Shown here: piece after piece, positions 17,653-28,106 of the stretch
Layout of the letters: each line of letters opens with the position of its first letter
How positions within the stretch are numbered: the first letter of the stretch is position 1
Made by a program: the position numbers and the translations under genes
Notes under the pieces: generated by a model
Databases searched by the model: none
What the model saw: the letters and a program-made list of their open reading frames with translations, nothing else
Told to the model about the DNA's origin: nothing
Assembly: GCA_000155715.1 (NCBI GenBank)
Contig: DS990598.1
Span: forward strand, 271,627-335,626
Origin: a gamma proteobacterium HTCC5015
GTDB lineage: Bacteria; Pseudomonadota; Gammaproteobacteria; HTCC5015
Length of the DNA stretch: 64,000 bases
Direction of reading: 5' to 3'

Positions 17653-18666
17653 TTAATCGTCGCTGGCCGCTTTGAGCTTGGCGACTAAGCGTTTGTTGGC
17701 CTTTTTAATAGCGTCGAGCATCGCGGCTTCAAACTGAGCGGGGTTGGCCGCCAATGTGTGCTCGCGGTCAGTGCGGGTGCTAGTTCCCATGAGCCCCGAC
17801 AGTACGTTTAGACCCGTTTGAATGCCTTTGGCCGCTTTGTTGGTGGTTTCGCTGAAGTTGCCCATGGGCTTTTCAGAGTAAGTGGCTTGGCCGAGTACCG
17901 CTTCTGTGCTCTGGCTCTCGCTGGTTATGACTTTACCCCACACATGAGCGACTTGACCTAGAGAGACATTGGCGGAGGCGGTGCGGTTTCCCGTTGCACC
18001 AAAGCCACTGTTGGTTTGAACGCCAAAGGCCGCAAAGTTGGCGAGGTAGTCTGGATAGATCATGGTGACGTCCGTTTGTCCCGCCATTGTGTCCAGCACG
18101 AGCTTGGCTTTACCGACTTTGTTGAGAAAGCTTTTCTGGTGGATGTCGGGGTAGCCCGAGGCAATCACTACCGCTTGATCGTCTTCAACTTCGGGGAAGC
18201 CTTCAGCATTGAGGCCATTAAATTCTTTGGATTTTTTCAGTACGTCGCGACCAACCACTTCATAGCCCGCGGCTTTAAGTTGAGCAACGAAGTCAGCGTA
18301 GCCTTTGTCGACAATGCTCTGGAATGTGGCGGTGTCGACCCCGTCAAGTTTGGCGTTGACGTGCACATTGGCCTCGGGGCCCGTTTTAAAGCCGTAGCCC
18401 GTAGTGGCCTTGGCGCTTTGCCCAGCTTTTTTATCGAATGTGATCGTCATACCGGGGACGCCGACCTTGGTAATGCCTTTCATTTTTCGAGTGTCGCCGA
18501 TTACATCGGCTTGAGGTTTTTTGCGGAAGGTGCCCGTTTCAACCTGCTGGGGTACCACAGTGCCTGTGGGGTTTTTCTCTAGTTCGGAGTTTTTGGTGTT
18601 GCCTTGCATACAGCCGCTGAGAACCAGCGCCGAGCCTAGTGCGACCAAGGTGAGGTTTTTTTTCAT
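17653..18666 (-). CDS. Putative lipoprotein of unknown function
   Basis: 337 residues. The N-terminus MKKNLTLVALGSALVLSGC has a perfect lipobox (LSGC), so it is probably anchored in a membrane by a lipid. The mature part has no domain I recognise; it contains GYADFVAQLKAAGYEVVG, a pattern of small lipoproteins that take part in envelope assemblies, and VIASGYPDIH. Asp at +2 is absent, so outer-membrane sorting is expected. It lies upstream of its own terminator and is preceded by another lipoprotein gene. Confidence 0.7.
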   Translation of the reverse strand: MKKNLTLVALGSALVLSGCMQGNTKNSELEKNPTGTVVPQQVETGTFRKKPQADVIGDTRKMKGITKVGVPGMTITFDKKAGQSAKATTGYGFKTGPEANVHVNAKLDGVDTATFQSIVDKGYADFVAQLKAAGYEVVGRDVLKKSKEFNGLNAEGFPEVEDDQAVVIASGYPDIHQKSFLNKVGKAKLVLDTMAGQTDVTMIYPDYLANFAAFGVQTNSGFGATGNRTASANVSLGQVAHVWGKVITSESQSTEAVLGQATYSEKPMGNFSETTNKAAKGIQTGLNVLSGLMGTSTRTDREHTLAANPAQFEAAMLDAIKKANKRLVAKLKAASDD

Positions 18667-18684
18667 TGTTAGATTCTCTTGGTT

Positions 18685-18717
18685 AAAAAAGCCCCCAACG
18701 TGAGATGCGATGGGGGC
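18685..18717 (-). terminator. Terminator between the two lipoprotein genes
   Basis: Stem gccccca / tgggggc (18691-18697 with 18711-18717), followed on the minus strand by six T. It ends the transcript of the gene at 18741-19241, so the two lipoprotein genes are separate units. Confidence 0.8.
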
Positions 18718-18740
18718 GGATGAAATAGAGTGATTTTTTA

Positions 18741-19241
18741 CTAGCGATATTGGCCGTAAAAGGTGAAGCCTGTTTGATCGTAGTGGGTATCGGTACCGAC
18801 ATTGATCTCGTTAAAACCGGTTTCTAAGCTTGATAAGGCATATTGCACGCCAGCATCGCTATCGAACCAAATGGCTTCGTGTGTATTGCCTAAGTACAGC
18901 ACCGGGTCTACCAGCGTCACGCAATCTTCTGTGCCTGCATCGACCGTCAGAGAGCCGTCTGTGCTGACGATAAACTCGGTTGTCTTGCCGTCGGCGATAC
19001 CAGATCCTGCGGCACTTTCGCTGTAGGTAAGCTGGTAGGTGGTGGCGATAGAGGCGGGGATGGTTGCCGCGGTTTCGTTGGCACCCAATGGGCCTCGTGT
19101 AATCGTTGTACAGTCACTGGAGGGGTTTGCAGTTGTGTTGGTGCTGTTACCCGTGCCCGGAATGGGTTCGTTGCTGCTGTCGCAGGCGCTGAGTGTGATT
19201 CCCAATGCTAGGCTGATGGTCACCTTAGTTAATGTATTCAT
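18741..19241 (-). CDS. Small putative lipoprotein
   Basis: 166 residues with signal peptide and lipobox in MNTLTKVTISLALGITLSAC followed by DSSNEP. Asp at +2 resembles the enterobacterial inner-membrane retention signal, which may not apply here. A Ser/Thr/Asn-rich linker leads to a beta-rich domain with one later pair of Cys (SDCTTITRG and TEDCVTLVD). No family is recognised. Confidence 0.65.
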   Translation of the reverse strand: MNTLTKVTISLALGITLSACDSSNEPIPGTGNSTNTTANPSSDCTTITRGPLGANETAATIPASIATTYQLTYSESAAGSGIADGKTTEFIVSTDGSLTVDAGTEDCVTLVDPVLYLGNTHEAIWFDSDAGVQYALSSLETGFNEINVGTDTHYDQTGFTFYGQYR

Positions 19242-19396
19242 AGTGATTCCTTTTTGTTAGGTATTTATTTAGCCACTAGAGATATTAGTACCGTGGCATG
19301 GCGGTGGCTTCCCCCTAAATAGGGGGTAAAGGGGAGCGCGTTGAGGGCCGTTATCTGGTATGGTTCGCGCATTCAAAATCAGCCAGAAGACGCGAT

Positions 19397-20725
19397 ATGA
19401 GCGATTTTTCACAGTTTTTATTGCAAGCGGGTGGGGCCGTCTCGGGGCGCATCCGCGTGCCCGGCGACAAATCCATTTCCCATCGGTCCATTATGTTTGG
19501 CGCTTTAGCCGAGGGCACGACGACCGTTAGCGGTTTTCTCGAGGGCGAGGACAGCCTCAATACCTTGCGCGCCTTTCGGGCAATGGGCGTCGATATCGAA
19601 GGGCCCGCTGGCGGACGCGTGGTGATACACGGCGTGGGCATGCACGGTTTAACTGCGCCTCAAGGGCCGCTCGATTTGGGCAACTCGGGGACATCTATGC
19701 GCCTGATGGCGGGTTTGCTGGCGGCGCAGCCGTTTTCGGTCACCCTGACGGGAGACCGCTCTCTCTCCAAGCGTCCAATGGGGCGAGTGACCCAGCCGCT
19801 GGCGCTGATGGGGGCGGACATCGCCGCGCAAGAAGGTGGTCGCCCCCCTTTAGTCATTCCCGGTGGTGCCGCACTCAAAGGTATTGACTACCCGCTGCCG
19901 ATGGCCAGCGCGCAAGTGAAATCCTGCGTATTGCTAGCGGGTCTGTACGCTCAGGGCGAAACCTCGGTGGTCGAGCCCGCACCGACGCGCGACCACACTG
20001 AGCGCATGCTGCGCGGTTTTGGCTACGAGGTGTTGACGGAGGGCAGCCGCATATCACTCAGTGGCGGCGGTACGCTAAAAGCCACCGATATCGACGTGCC
20101 TGCGGATATTTCCTCGGCGGCCTTTTTCATGGTCGCGGCGAGTATTGCCGAAGAGGCCGACCTGACACTGGAGCACGTGGGTATTAACCCCACGCGCACG
20201 GGGGTCATCGACATCCTCAAGTTGATGGGCGCGAACATTGCGCTAGAAAATCAAAGAGAGGTCGGCGGCGAACCAGTGGCGGATATTCGCGTGCGCTCGA
20301 CCCATCTAAAAGGCATCGACATCCCCGAGAACTTGGTGCCGCTGGCGATTGATGAGTTTCCCGCACTGTTTGTCGCCGCCGCCTGCGCTGAAGGCCGCAC
20401 GGTATTGACGGGCGCCGAGGAGTTGCGCGTTAAAGAGAGCGATCGCATTCAAGTGATGGCGGATGGCTTGCAGGCGATTGGCGCCACGGCCACGCCCACG
20501 GCGGATGGCATGGTGATCGAAGGTCGCGGTGAGCAGCTGCAGTGCTTTGTCGGCGGCGAGGTGGAGGCCCATGACGACCACCGCATCGCAATGTCCTTTG
20601 CCGTGGCATCGCTGCGCAGCGCGGGTTCCATCCGCGTATGCAACTGTGAAAATGTGGCCACATCCTTTCCCAATTTTGTCGAGCTGGCGCAACAGGTCGG
20701 CCTAAAACTGGAGGCGATAGCGTGA
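19397..20725 (+). CDS. aroA: 3-phosphoshikimate 1-carboxyvinyltransferase (EPSP synthase)
   Basis: A 442-residue enzyme of the shikimate pathway that joins shikimate-3-phosphate and PEP. Visible motifs: [19 protein letters not shown] near residue 23, [16 protein letters not shown] (PEP binding), [12 protein letters not shown], and [16 protein letters not shown]. It is complete. It overlaps cmk by ATGA (20722-20725), which implies coupled translation. Confidence 0.95.
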   Translation: MSDFSQFLLQAGGAVSGRIRVPGDKSISHRSIMFGALAEGTTTVSGFLEGEDSLNTLRAFRAMGVDIEGPAGGRVVIHGVGMHGLTAPQGPLDLGNSGTSMRLMAGLLAAQPFSVTLTGDRSLSKRPMGRVTQPLALMGADIAAQEGGRPPLVIPGGAALKGIDYPLPMASAQVKSCVLLAGLYAQGETSVVEPAPTRDHTERMLRGFGYEVLTEGSRISLSGGGTLKATDIDVPADISSAAFFMVAASIAEEADLTLEHVGINPTRTGVIDILKLMGANIALENQREVGGEPVADIRVRSTHLKGIDIPENLVPLAIDEFPALFVAAACAEGRTVLTGAEELRVKESDRIQVMADGLQAIGATATPTADGMVIEGRGEQLQCFVGGEVEAHDDHRIAMSFAVASLRSAGSIRVCNCENVATSFPNFVELAQQVGLKLEAIA

Positions 20726-21423
20726 TGACATCGACCATGGCACCGGTGATTACCGTGGACGGCCCCTCGGGGGCGGGCAAAGGCACCTTGTGCCAGTGGC
20801 TCGCCCAGCAGCTGGGCTGGCACCTATTAGACAGTGGCGCTCTGTATCGCTTGACGGCACTGAGCGCGATCAAGACACAAACGGACTTAGCCGACCACGC
20901 CGCGCTGGGCGAGCTCGCTCGCAATTTGGATGTGGTCTTCGATGCCGAGGGCAGCGACGGCGTCAAAACCTTGCTCGAAGGCGAGGACGTAAGCCGCCAG
21001 TTGCGCACTGAGGACACCGGAGCCGTGGCTTCACAAGTAGCGGCCGTACCCGAGGTGAGAGCGGCTCTGCTCGAGCGCCAGCGCAGTTTTTCCACAGCGC
21101 CTGGCCTAGTGGCCGACGGCCGCGATATGGGCACGGTGGTCTTTGTCGAGGCGCCGCTCAAGATCTTTTTGACAGCGAGCGCCGAGGAGCGCGCGCAAAG
21201 ACGCCATAAGCAGTTGATAGATAAGGGGTTTAGTGCTAATCTCGGCGACCTTTTACGGGACATACAGGCTCGCGACGAGCGCGACCGCAATCGAAGCAGC
21301 TCCCCACTGGTGCCCGCCGAAGATGCTATCGAGCTCGATACGACCTCGATGCCGATCGAAGCCGTTTGCCGCAAAGTGTATCAATTGGCCCGTGAAAGAA
21401 ATCTGGTGGCCGACAATAAATAG
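20722..21423 (+). CDS. cmk: Cytidylate kinase
   Basis: 233 residues; phosphorylates CMP and dCMP. The P-loop is [16 protein letters not shown], then [21 protein letters not shown] and the lid RAQRRHKQL. The aroA-cmk-rpsA order is common in gammaproteobacteria. A second Met at position 6 is possible as start; the ATG at 20722 overlaps the aroA stop. Confidence 0.95.
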   Translation: MMTSTMAPVITVDGPSGAGKGTLCQWLAQQLGWHLLDSGALYRLTALSAIKTQTDLADHAALGELARNLDVVFDAEGSDGVKTLLEGEDVSRQLRTEDTGAVASQVAAVPEVRAALLERQRSFSTAPGLVADGRDMGTVVFVEAPLKIFLTASAEERAQRRHKQLIDKGFSANLGDLLRDIQARDERDRNRSSSPLVPAEDAIELDTTSMPIEAVCRKVYQLARERNLVADNK

Positions 21424-21436
21424 TTGATTTTTAAGC

Positions 21437-21558
21437 TATAATTGTCGTTTGCCGATGAAGCCCTGCCCAACGGAGTGGGTGGGATTATTAACAATCTGGC
21501 AGGTTCGCAGGAGCGACGAAGACCTGTTGCAGAGTTATTTTTTTGAGACTAAAAATCC
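21437..21558 (+). promoter_or_regulatory. rpsA promoter (-10) and structured leader
   Basis: TATAAT at 21437-21442 lies 117 bases before the rpsA ATG; no clear -35 is seen. The leader contains a stem-loop around caggttcg / cgaagacctg (about 21500-21525). Ribosomal protein S1 is known to repress its own mRNA through leader structure in E. coli; the same here is inference. Confidence 0.5.
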
Positions 21559-23232
21559 ATGAGCGAATCTTTTGCTGAACTCTTTGAGGAATCCATTGCC
21601 CAGACGGAGATGAAGCCCGGTGCCCTAATCGATGGCACGGTGGTCGACATCCGCAACGACATGGTCATCGTATCGGCCGGTCTAAAATCTGAAGGCGTGA
21701 TTCCCGCATCACAATTCACCAACAGCGCAGGCGACCTAGAAGTCAACGTCGGCGATACCGTTGAGGTGGCTCTCGACACCGTTGAAGACGGTTTTGGTGA
21801 AACGCGTCTATCGCGTGAAAAAGCCAAGCGCGCCCGCACTTGGGCGGTATTGGAAAAAGCCCACGAGGCTGAAGAAATTGTCGAAGGCGAGATTACTGGC
21901 AAGGTCAAAGGCGGCTTTACCGTCGAGATCGACCAAGTGCGCGCCTTCCTACCGGGTTCGCTGGTGGATGTTCGCCCCGTGCGCGACACGGCCTACCTAG
22001 AAGGCAAAACGCTTGAATTCAAAGTGATCAAAATGGATCGCAAGCGTAACAATGTTGTGGTATCTCGCCGCGCCGTTGTTGAAACGATGTACAGCGAAGA
22101 GCGCGAAGAGCTGCTCAACAACTTGACCGAAGGCGCTATCGTAACGGGTGTGGTGAAAAACCTCACAGACTACGGTGCGTTCCTCGACTTGGGCGGCATC
22201 GACGGCCTGCTGCACATCACCGATATGGCTTGGAAGCGCGTACACCACCCCTCAGAGGTTGTGGCTGTAGGCGATGAAATCCAAGTGGTTGTACTCAAGT
22301 TCGACCGCGAAAAAACGCGCGTATCTCTGGGTCTCAAGCAGTTGGGCGACGATCCATGGGAAGACATTACGCGTCGTTACCCCGAGGGCTCTCGCCTGTT
22401 CGGCAAGGTCACCAACATTGCTGACTACGGCTGCTTCGTAGAAATCGAAGAAGGTGTTGAAGGCCTGGTTCACGTCTCTGAAATGGACTGGACGAACAAG
22501 AACGTTAACCCCGGCAAGATGGTTGCACTGGGCGACGAAGTTGAAGTCATGATTCTCGACATCGACGAAGAGCGCCGCCGCATTTCTCTGGGCATGAAAC
22601 AGTGCCACGCCAATCCTTGGGAAGCGTTTGCCGCCACTCATAACAAAGGCGATAAGATTGAAGGCAAGATCAAATCGATCACTGACTTCGGCATCTTCAT
22701 CGGCCTCGACGGTGGCATCGACGGTCTGGTTCACTTGTCGGATCTCTCTTGGGACGTGGCCGGCGAAGAAGCGGTTCGCGACTTCAAGAAAGGCGACGAG
22801 CTGGAAGCCGTTGTACTGGCCGTTGACCCCGAGCGCGAGCGCATCTCGCTGGGTGTTAAACAGCTAGAGCAAGATCCCTTTAGCCAGTTCATCGCCGCCA
22901 ACCCCAAAGGCAGCATTGTGAACGGCACCGTGATCGAAGTGGACGCCAAAGGCGCACGCATTGAGCTGGATGAAAACGTCGAAGGTTACCTCCGCGTTTC
23001 TGAAATCTCTCGCGAGCGTACAGAGAGCGCCACAGATGCTCTGAGCGTTGGCGATAAAGTCGAAGCCAAGTTCACTGGCGTCGATCGCAAAATGCGCGCC
23101 ATTACTTTGTCGATCAAAGCAAAAGATTCCGACGAAGAACAAGCGACAATTGCCGAGTACAAAAATGCCGGCAGCGGTGGCGCAACTTTGGGCGACCTGC
23201 TCAAAGAACAGATGGAAGGCGACGAGAGCTAA
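21559..23232 (+). CDS. rpsA: 30S ribosomal protein S1
   Basis: 557 residues with six S1 RNA-binding domains (roughly 20-90, 107-175, 190-262, 277-350, 363-437, 450-522). Domains 3-6 show the repeating [18 protein letters not shown] pattern. Domains 1-2 bind the ribosome and the others hold mRNA near the start codon. The length equals that of E. coli S1. It follows cmk after a 135-base leader. Confidence 0.96.
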   Translation: MSESFAELFEESIAQTEMKPGALIDGTVVDIRNDMVIVSAGLKSEGVIPASQFTNSAGDLEVNVGDTVEVALDTVEDGFGETRLSREKAKRARTWAVLEKAHEAEEIVEGEITGKVKGGFTVEIDQVRAFLPGSLVDVRPVRDTAYLEGKTLEFKVIKMDRKRNNVVVSRRAVVETMYSEEREELLNNLTEGAIVTGVVKNLTDYGAFLDLGGIDGLLHITDMAWKRVHHPSEVVAVGDEIQVVVLKFDREKTRVSLGLKQLGDDPWEDITRRYPEGSRLFGKVTNIADYGCFVEIEEGVEGLVHVSEMDWTNKNVNPGKMVALGDEVEVMILDIDEERRRISLGMKQCHANPWEAFAATHNKGDKIEGKIKSITDFGIFIGLDGGIDGLVHLSDLSWDVAGEEAVRDFKKGDELEAVVLAVDPERERISLGVKQLEQDPFSQFIAANPKGSIVNGTVIEVDAKGARIELDENVEGYLRVSEISRERTESATDALSVGDKVEAKFTGVDRKMRAITLSIKAKDSDEEQATIAEYKNAGSGGATLGDLLKEQMEGDES

Positions 23233-23333
23233 GTCTCGTTACCCTATCTGGTCGGGAGCCGCTCGACGTGTGTCGGGCGGTTCTCACACTCCCAAGCTAA
23301 CAGCCATAGATAAAGCGATAACTGGGTTTCACT

Positions 23334-23642
23334 ATGCAAGATCGGCCAACTGTTACTAAATCAGAATTGATTGAAAATCTATCGCGCAAGCAGCCTCACT
23401 TGGCATACAAAGATGTTGAGCTAGCGGTTAAAACTTTGCTCGAAGAGATGAGTAACGCACTGTCGGGCGGTCAGCGCATTGAAATTCGAGGCTTTGGCAG
23501 CTTTAGTTTGCACTATCGTCCACCTCGCGTTGGTCGCAATCCCAAAACGGGTGAGTCAGTGGCCTTGCCGGGGAAATATGTCCCTCACTTTAAACCGGGC
23601 AAGCAGTTGCGCGAGTGCGTGAATGAGTCCGAAGCGTCTTAG
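23334..23642 (+). CDS. ihfB: Integration host factor beta subunit
   Basis: A 102-residue HU/IHF-family DNA-bending protein. It carries [16 protein letters not shown], the core [18 protein letters not shown] and the DNA-intercalating arm [13 protein letters not shown] with Pro, ending in [13 protein letters not shown]. The ATG at 23334 gives seven residues (MQDRPTV) before the usual MTKSEL start, and no other start codon lies between, so this IhfB has a short N-terminal extension. Confidence 0.95.
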   Translation: MQDRPTVTKSELIENLSRKQPHLAYKDVELAVKTLLEEMSNALSGGQRIEIRGFGSFSLHYRPPRVGRNPKTGESVALPGKYVPHFKPGKQLRECVNESEAS

Positions 23643-23671
23643 GCTATACGGCTGAGGCACGATGTGACAAA

Positions 23672-23692
23672 GGCGGCATTGGCCGCTTTTTT
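23672..23692 (+). terminator. Terminator after ihfB
   Basis: Stem gcggc / gccgc with loop attg, followed by six T. It separates ihfB from lapA. Confidence 0.7.
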
Positions 23693-23764
23693 ATTGCCTG
23701 CTTTTTACTGTTCAGCCTGAAGTGTCGCTGTTATTCTCTGTGTACAGCGAAGGGAGGTTACCAC

Positions 23765-24058
23765 TTGAAACGCCTTATTCTATTGTTTATTGCCGCTCTA
23801 GCCGTTGCGGCGGGTGTTATGCTCGCCAGCGCCAATAGTCACTTTGTCGATTTCAATTACATGGCGGGTGACATTCGTTTGCCGTTTGTTGTTTGGTTGT
23901 TTTTTTCACTGCTCATCGGTGTATGTCTAGGGCTTTGCGTCGCTATGGTGTGGGCCGCGAGGCTACACAGGCAAGTGCGTCGCAGCGAGCGCAATCGCGA
24001 GATGCTACAAAAAGAATTGGATAATCTACGGCGCCTTCGCTCGGGAGTCGCCCAGTGA
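23765..24058 (+). CDS. lapA: Lipopolysaccharide assembly protein A
   Basis: 97 residues with two membrane helices (about 3-22 and 39-63) and a charged C-terminal coiled segment (RRSERNREMLQKELDNLRRL), as in LapA (YciS, DUF1049). It anchors and assists LapB in the inner membrane. The start is a TTG at 23765, supported by a strong GGGAGGT seven bases upstream. It overlaps lapB by four bases. Confidence 0.88.
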   Translation: MKRLILLFIAALAVAAGVMLASANSHFVDFNYMAGDIRLPFVVWLFFSLLIGVCLGLCVAMVWAARLHRQVRRSERNREMLQKELDNLRRLRSGVAQ

Positions 24059-25191
24059 TCGAGTGGTTGTTGCCGCCAGTGGTTCTGGTGGCACTGCTGG
24101 CGGGTTGGTTTGCCGGCCGCGGTGCACTGCGCAGGGAGCAAAACAAACCCGTCCGATTAAGTGCGGATTACTACCGCGGCCTCAACTACCTGCTGAATGA
24201 GAAACCCGATCAAGCGCTCGATGTGTTTTTGCGTTTGGTTGAAGTCGATCACGAGACGGTAGAAACGCACATCACACTGGGCAAGTTATTCCGCAAGCGC
24301 GGCGAAATTGAAAAGGCCATTCGCGTTCACCAAAACCTCATCGCTCGCCCCACGCTATCGCCCAGCGATCGCAGTTTAGCGCTGCTCGAATTGGGCCAAG
24401 ACTATCTCGCGGCGGGGGTACTCGACCGCGCCGAGGGTTTGTTCCAACAGGTGAGCGTCTCTGGCAATCGCCAAGTTGAGGCCATGAAAGGCCTGCTCAA
24501 TATCTACGTGCAAGAGCAGGAATGGAGCACGGCCATCGATATTGCCAGTGAGTTGAATCGACTCACGAAAGACGACTACAGTCATCAGGTCGCCCACTTT
24601 TACTGCGAACAAGCGCGGGAGGCGATTAACAACCAGCAGCTTGAAAAGGCGCGCCAGTGGTTGCAGCGCGCTCAGCAGGTGGATGGCTTTTCGCTGCGCG
24701 TTAACTACATGCGCGCCCAGCTTGAGCAGGAACTCGGTCACTATTCACAGGCGCTGGGCTTTTATGTGCGAGCGGTCGAACTGGATACGCGCTTTGCGGT
24801 AGACCTATTGCCCGAAATGGAATACTGCCTAGAGCAGGGCGACACACGCCGCATGCGCGTACATCTCGATGCCCTGTTTACCCGCCTGCGTCGCGACGGC
24901 GTCTATGTGCAGCCGCTCACCCGCAAAATCCGCGAAGAAGAGGGACTGCAAGCGGCGAAGCACTACTTGGAAAACATCCTAGAAAAGCAGCCCAGCCTCG
25001 AAGCCTTTTTAGACTGGCTGTCGCTGTTCCCTCTGGCGGTGGAGTCGAAGTTGGTGTCGGAACAGGTGCAAAAATTTGCCGCCGCACAGCAGCCTTATCA
25101 CTGCGAACAATGCGGGTATAATAGCCGTCGCTTGCAGTGGCACTGCCCGAGCTGTTCTAGCTGGGGCACGATTGTGCCAACGCCTCGTTAG
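24055..25191 (+). CDS. lapB: Lipopolysaccharide assembly protein B
   Basis: 378 residues: an N-terminal membrane helix (WLLPPVVLVALLAGWFAGR), about nine TPR repeats and a C-terminal rubredoxin-like metal site (YHCEQCGYNS ... WHCPSCSSWG). LapB (YciM) directs LpxC to FtsH proteolysis and so balances LPS and phospholipid synthesis. The start is GTG at 24055, overlapping the lapA stop (GTGA). The HflK/HflC modulators of FtsH are also in this window. Confidence 0.93.
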   Translation: MIEWLLPPVVLVALLAGWFAGRGALRREQNKPVRLSADYYRGLNYLLNEKPDQALDVFLRLVEVDHETVETHITLGKLFRKRGEIEKAIRVHQNLIARPTLSPSDRSLALLELGQDYLAAGVLDRAEGLFQQVSVSGNRQVEAMKGLLNIYVQEQEWSTAIDIASELNRLTKDDYSHQVAHFYCEQAREAINNQQLEKARQWLQRAQQVDGFSLRVNYMRAQLEQELGHYSQALGFYVRAVELDTRFAVDLLPEMEYCLEQGDTRRMRVHLDALFTRLRRDGVYVQPLTRKIREEEGLQAAKHYLENILEKQPSLEAFLDWLSLFPLAVESKLVSEQVQKFAAAQQPYHCEQCGYNSRRLQWHCPSCSSWGTIVPTPR

Positions 25192-25218
25192 TTTTTACAT
25201 CGCTCACTCAGGATTGCC

Positions 25219-25914
25219 ATGTCAGACCCACGCCTTGTTATCGCACTCGATTTTAATACGGAGTCCGACGTGTTGGCGCTCGTCGAGCGACTCGATCCTA
25301 GCTTGTGCCGTTTAAAAGTGGGCAAGCAACTGTTTGTGCGCTGCGGGCCATCGCTGCTGGAAACATTAGCCAAGCGCGGTTTCGATGTATTTCTCGATTT
25401 AAAGTTTCACGACATTCCCAACACCGTGGCCGAGGCCTGTTTGGCGGCTGCCGACTGGGGTGTGTGGATGGTCAATGTGCACGCTCAGGGAGGGCGTCGC
25501 ATGATGAGCGCCGCCGCCGAGGCACTACAGCGCCGAGGCGATGCGCCTTTGCTGATTGGCGTCACCGTGCTAACCAGCATGGATCAAAGCGATTTAATCG
25601 ACCTAGGCATTCAACGCCAACCCGCCCAATGGGCGCGCTCACTGGCGGGCTTGGCCCGCGAATCGGGGCTCGATGGCGTAGTGTGCTCCGCCCAAGAGGC
25701 GCCGCTGATGAAAGCCCACTGCGGGCAGAGCTTTCAATTGGTCACACCGGGCATACGCCCTGCGGGCAGTGCGGCGGGCGACCAGCGCCGCATTGTGACG
25801 CCCGCACAAGCGGTGGCCAACGGCGCCGACTACCTCGTCGTGGGGCGTCCCATCACTCAGAGCGACGACCCCACGCAAGCGCTACAGTCGATACAAGCCG
25901 AAATAGCAGGCTAG
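25219..25914 (+). CDS. pyrF: Orotidine 5'-phosphate decarboxylase
   Basis: A 231-residue TIM-barrel enzyme that makes UMP. The catalytic [10 protein letters not shown] motif lies near residues 60-70; VIALDF at the N-terminus and GIRP and [10 protein letters not shown] bind phosphate. It follows lapB by 27 bases, as in E. coli. Confidence 0.95.
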   Translation: MSDPRLVIALDFNTESDVLALVERLDPSLCRLKVGKQLFVRCGPSLLETLAKRGFDVFLDLKFHDIPNTVAEACLAAADWGVWMVNVHAQGGRRMMSAAAEALQRRGDAPLLIGVTVLTSMDQSDLIDLGIQRQPAQWARSLAGLARESGLDGVVCSAQEAPLMKAHCGQSFQLVTPGIRPAGSAAGDQRRIVTPAQAVANGADYLVVGRPITQSDDPTQALQSIQAEIAG

Positions 25915-25985
25915 TTGGGGTGTCTAGCCAAGGCACAAGGATGCTGTTAGTCTAACTAGCGTTCATCAAGGAAGAGGAGAACGTT

Positions 25986-26255
25986 ATGAACACATGGAAA
26001 GCACTACTCTTGGCCACTTTCATTGGCCTTTTCGCCCATCCCGTCTTTGCTCAAGACAGCGTCAATATCAATACCGCCACTGCCGAACAATTGGCAGAGC
26101 ATCTCGATGGTATTGGCCCCGCCAAAGCCCAAGCCATTGTGGCGTTTCGCCAAGCCAACGGGCCCTTTTCAAGCGCGGATCAGTTGGTCGAAGTAAAAGG
26201 CATTGGGCTGCGCACGCTGGAATCCAATCGAGACGCGATCACAACTAGCGAATAA
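25986..26255 (+). CDS. ComEA-like helix-hairpin-helix protein
   Basis: 89 residues: a signal peptide (cleavage after VFA) and a single ComEA-type HhH DNA-binding unit: SVNINTATAEQLAEHLDGIG, then AKAQAIVAFRQANGPF and VKGIGLRTLE. Short ComEA proteins of this kind bind DNA in the periplasm, and in naturally competent species they take part in uptake. The ribosome-binding site is GGAAGAGGAG. It has its own terminator. Confidence 0.88.
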   Translation: MNTWKALLLATFIGLFAHPVFAQDSVNINTATAEQLAEHLDGIGPAKAQAIVAFRQANGPFSSADQLVEVKGIGLRTLESNRDAITTSE

Positions 26256-26296
26256 CACCCTCAGTGATCGATCTTCGGATCGCACTGCACCCCTTA

Positions 26297-26321
26297 GCCC
26301 CGCTATGCGGGGCATTTTTTT
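26297..26321 (+). terminator. Terminator after the comEA-like gene
   Basis: Stem gccccgc / gcggggc with loop tat and a run of seven T. Confidence 0.85.
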
Positions 26322-26444
26322 GGGGGCCGTATTTTAGTGAAATCGCCTGTTGATTGAGATGAACGTCATCAAGTAAAACAAAAGCACAGAGCGACACAGA
26401 GTGACGCAAAATCCTGTAATCTACGCAGTTGATAAGGAGTTACT

Positions 26445-27854
26445 ATGTCCATTGATGTTCTGTCATTACTTGTGGGCGCCGCACTATCTGGCATCGTCGT
26501 GGCGGCCTTGGTGTTTTGGGGGCTGCAAGCGCGCCAATCCAAGCGCGAGCGCGATCACACTGAAACTAACAATGCTCTAGCTCTGGAAAACCGCGAGCTG
26601 ACGACGCGCTGCGAGTCGCTGCAAGAGCAGGTAAAAGAGCGCGAGCAACGCTTGGAAAAAGAGCGCGCTGAAATCAAGGAGCTCGCCGAGCGCTATCAGG
26701 ATTTACAGGCGCAATACACCCACACGAAAACGACGCTGCACGAAAAGGAGCGCCAGTTTGATGACAAAATCAAATTGCTGGAAGACAACAAGCAACAGCT
26801 AAAACAAGAGTTCCAAAATCTGGCCAACAAAATCTTTGAAGACAAGGGCAAAGCGTTTAACGACTTGAGCCAGCAATCGCTGGACAATCTATTAAAGCCG
26901 TTTAAACAGCAATTGACGGATTTTAAAACCCGCGTTGAGAACATTCACCACCAAGAGACCACCCAACAAGCCAGCTTGACCGAGCAAATCAAAAGCCTGC
27001 GGGAGCTCAACCAAAAAATCACCGAAGAGGCGCAAAACCTCACCACGGCGCTGAAAGGCGAAAAGAAAACTCAAGGCAACTGGGGCGAGTACATCCTCGA
27101 AAACATTTTGGATAAATCCGGCCTAGTTCGAGATCGCGACTACCGCCGCGAGGTGAGCTTAAAAACCGAAGAGGGGCAGCGACAACGCCCCGATGCGGTG
27201 GTGTATTTGCCCCAGAGCAAACACCTGATTATCGATGCCAAAGTGTCATTAAATGCCTGGACGCGCTATATCGAATCCGAAACAGACGATGAGCGCCGCA
27301 TCGCTTTAAACGCTCACGTCGCAGCGATTAAAGATCGCGTGAAAGAGCTAAGTGATAAAAACTATTTCGATTTAAACGGACTCAACTCGCCCGAAGTGGT
27401 GTTTATGTTTGTGCCCATTGAATCGGCCTTCGCCGCCGCCCTCAGCCACGACCGCGATCTAGCGCTCAACGCCCTCGAAAACAATGTGTTAATCGCCACG
27501 CCCACGACGCTGTTGACCAGTCTCAATATCGTTAGCCAGTTGTGGCGCTTTGAAGATCAAAACAAACACTCCGCACTGCTGGCGGAGAGGGCGGGCAAAG
27601 TCTACGACAAGCTGCGCAGCTTTGTAGACAGCATGGATAAACTCGGCAATCAACTCGGTAGCGCACAAAAGTCTTACGATACCGCCATGGGGCAACTGAC
27701 CTCTGGCCGAGGCAATCTGATTAAACAAGCCAGTGACTTTGAAAAACTCGGCGTCAGTGTTCGAGCCGAGCTCCCCCGAGAACTGGTGGAAAAAGCCGAC
27801 TTAGAACTCGGCCACGAAGAGGGCGGTGACGCGGAGATGAATGATGAGTCGTAA
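26445..27854 (+). CDS. rmuC: DNA recombination protein RmuC
   Basis: 469 residues: an N-terminal membrane helix (about 5-27), a long coiled coil (about 30-210, rich in Glu, Lys and Gln) and the RmuC nuclease-like domain (GNWGEYILENILDKSGL, RPDAVVYLPQSKHLIIDAKVSLNAW). RmuC limits inversions at short inverted repeats, and its fold is related to restriction-type endonucleases. The gene ends where the accessory region begins. Confidence 0.93.
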   Translation: MSIDVLSLLVGAALSGIVVAALVFWGLQARQSKRERDHTETNNALALENRELTTRCESLQEQVKEREQRLEKERAEIKELAERYQDLQAQYTHTKTTLHEKERQFDDKIKLLEDNKQQLKQEFQNLANKIFEDKGKAFNDLSQQSLDNLLKPFKQQLTDFKTRVENIHHQETTQQASLTEQIKSLRELNQKITEEAQNLTTALKGEKKTQGNWGEYILENILDKSGLVRDRDYRREVSLKTEEGQRQRPDAVVYLPQSKHLIIDAKVSLNAWTRYIESETDDERRIALNAHVAAIKDRVKELSDKNYFDLNGLNSPEVVFMFVPIESAFAAALSHDRDLALNALENNVLIATPTTLLTSLNIVSQLWRFEDQNKHSALLAERAGKVYDKLRSFVDSMDKLGNQLGSAQKSYDTAMGQLTSGRGNLIKQASDFEKLGVSVRAELPRELVEKADLELGHEEGGDAEMNDES

Positions 27855-28086
27855 TGTGAAAGAAGACCTAAGGGACAACCACCGCTTTGCTATCTCGACT
27901 CACCGGGGTGGCGCTCGTCACCGTGTGCGCTATGTCGAGAGAGGGGGTGGAGCAGATGATTCGGATGAATGTCGTCTATGCCAACCCACTATTAAATCGC
28001 ACTCCGAAAAAAGTGAAAAAGAGTCGGCCAAGCGTTAGAGGTATAGGCGTAATAGGCCGTGCCCAGTTAACAGCAGAACCACCGTG

Positions 28087-28106
28087 GGTCGGGCTTCAGC
28101 CCGACC
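28087..28106. repeat. REP-like palindrome
   Basis: ggtcgggct-tc-agcccgacc, a perfect 9-base stem. It is the same class as the palindrome at 40532-40558, both sharing the tcgg.ct...ag.ccga core. Confidence 0.65.

Noticed and set aside
20430-21374. 314-codon minus-strand frame over aroA and cmk
   Set aside because: Ser/Arg-rich antisense of two certain genes; typical GC-driven shadow.
27841-28038. 65-codon frame starting at the end of rmuC
   Set aside because: Low-complexity, basic and Glu-rich text with no ribosome-binding site of its own; a second frame over the same bases is just as open, so neither is supported.
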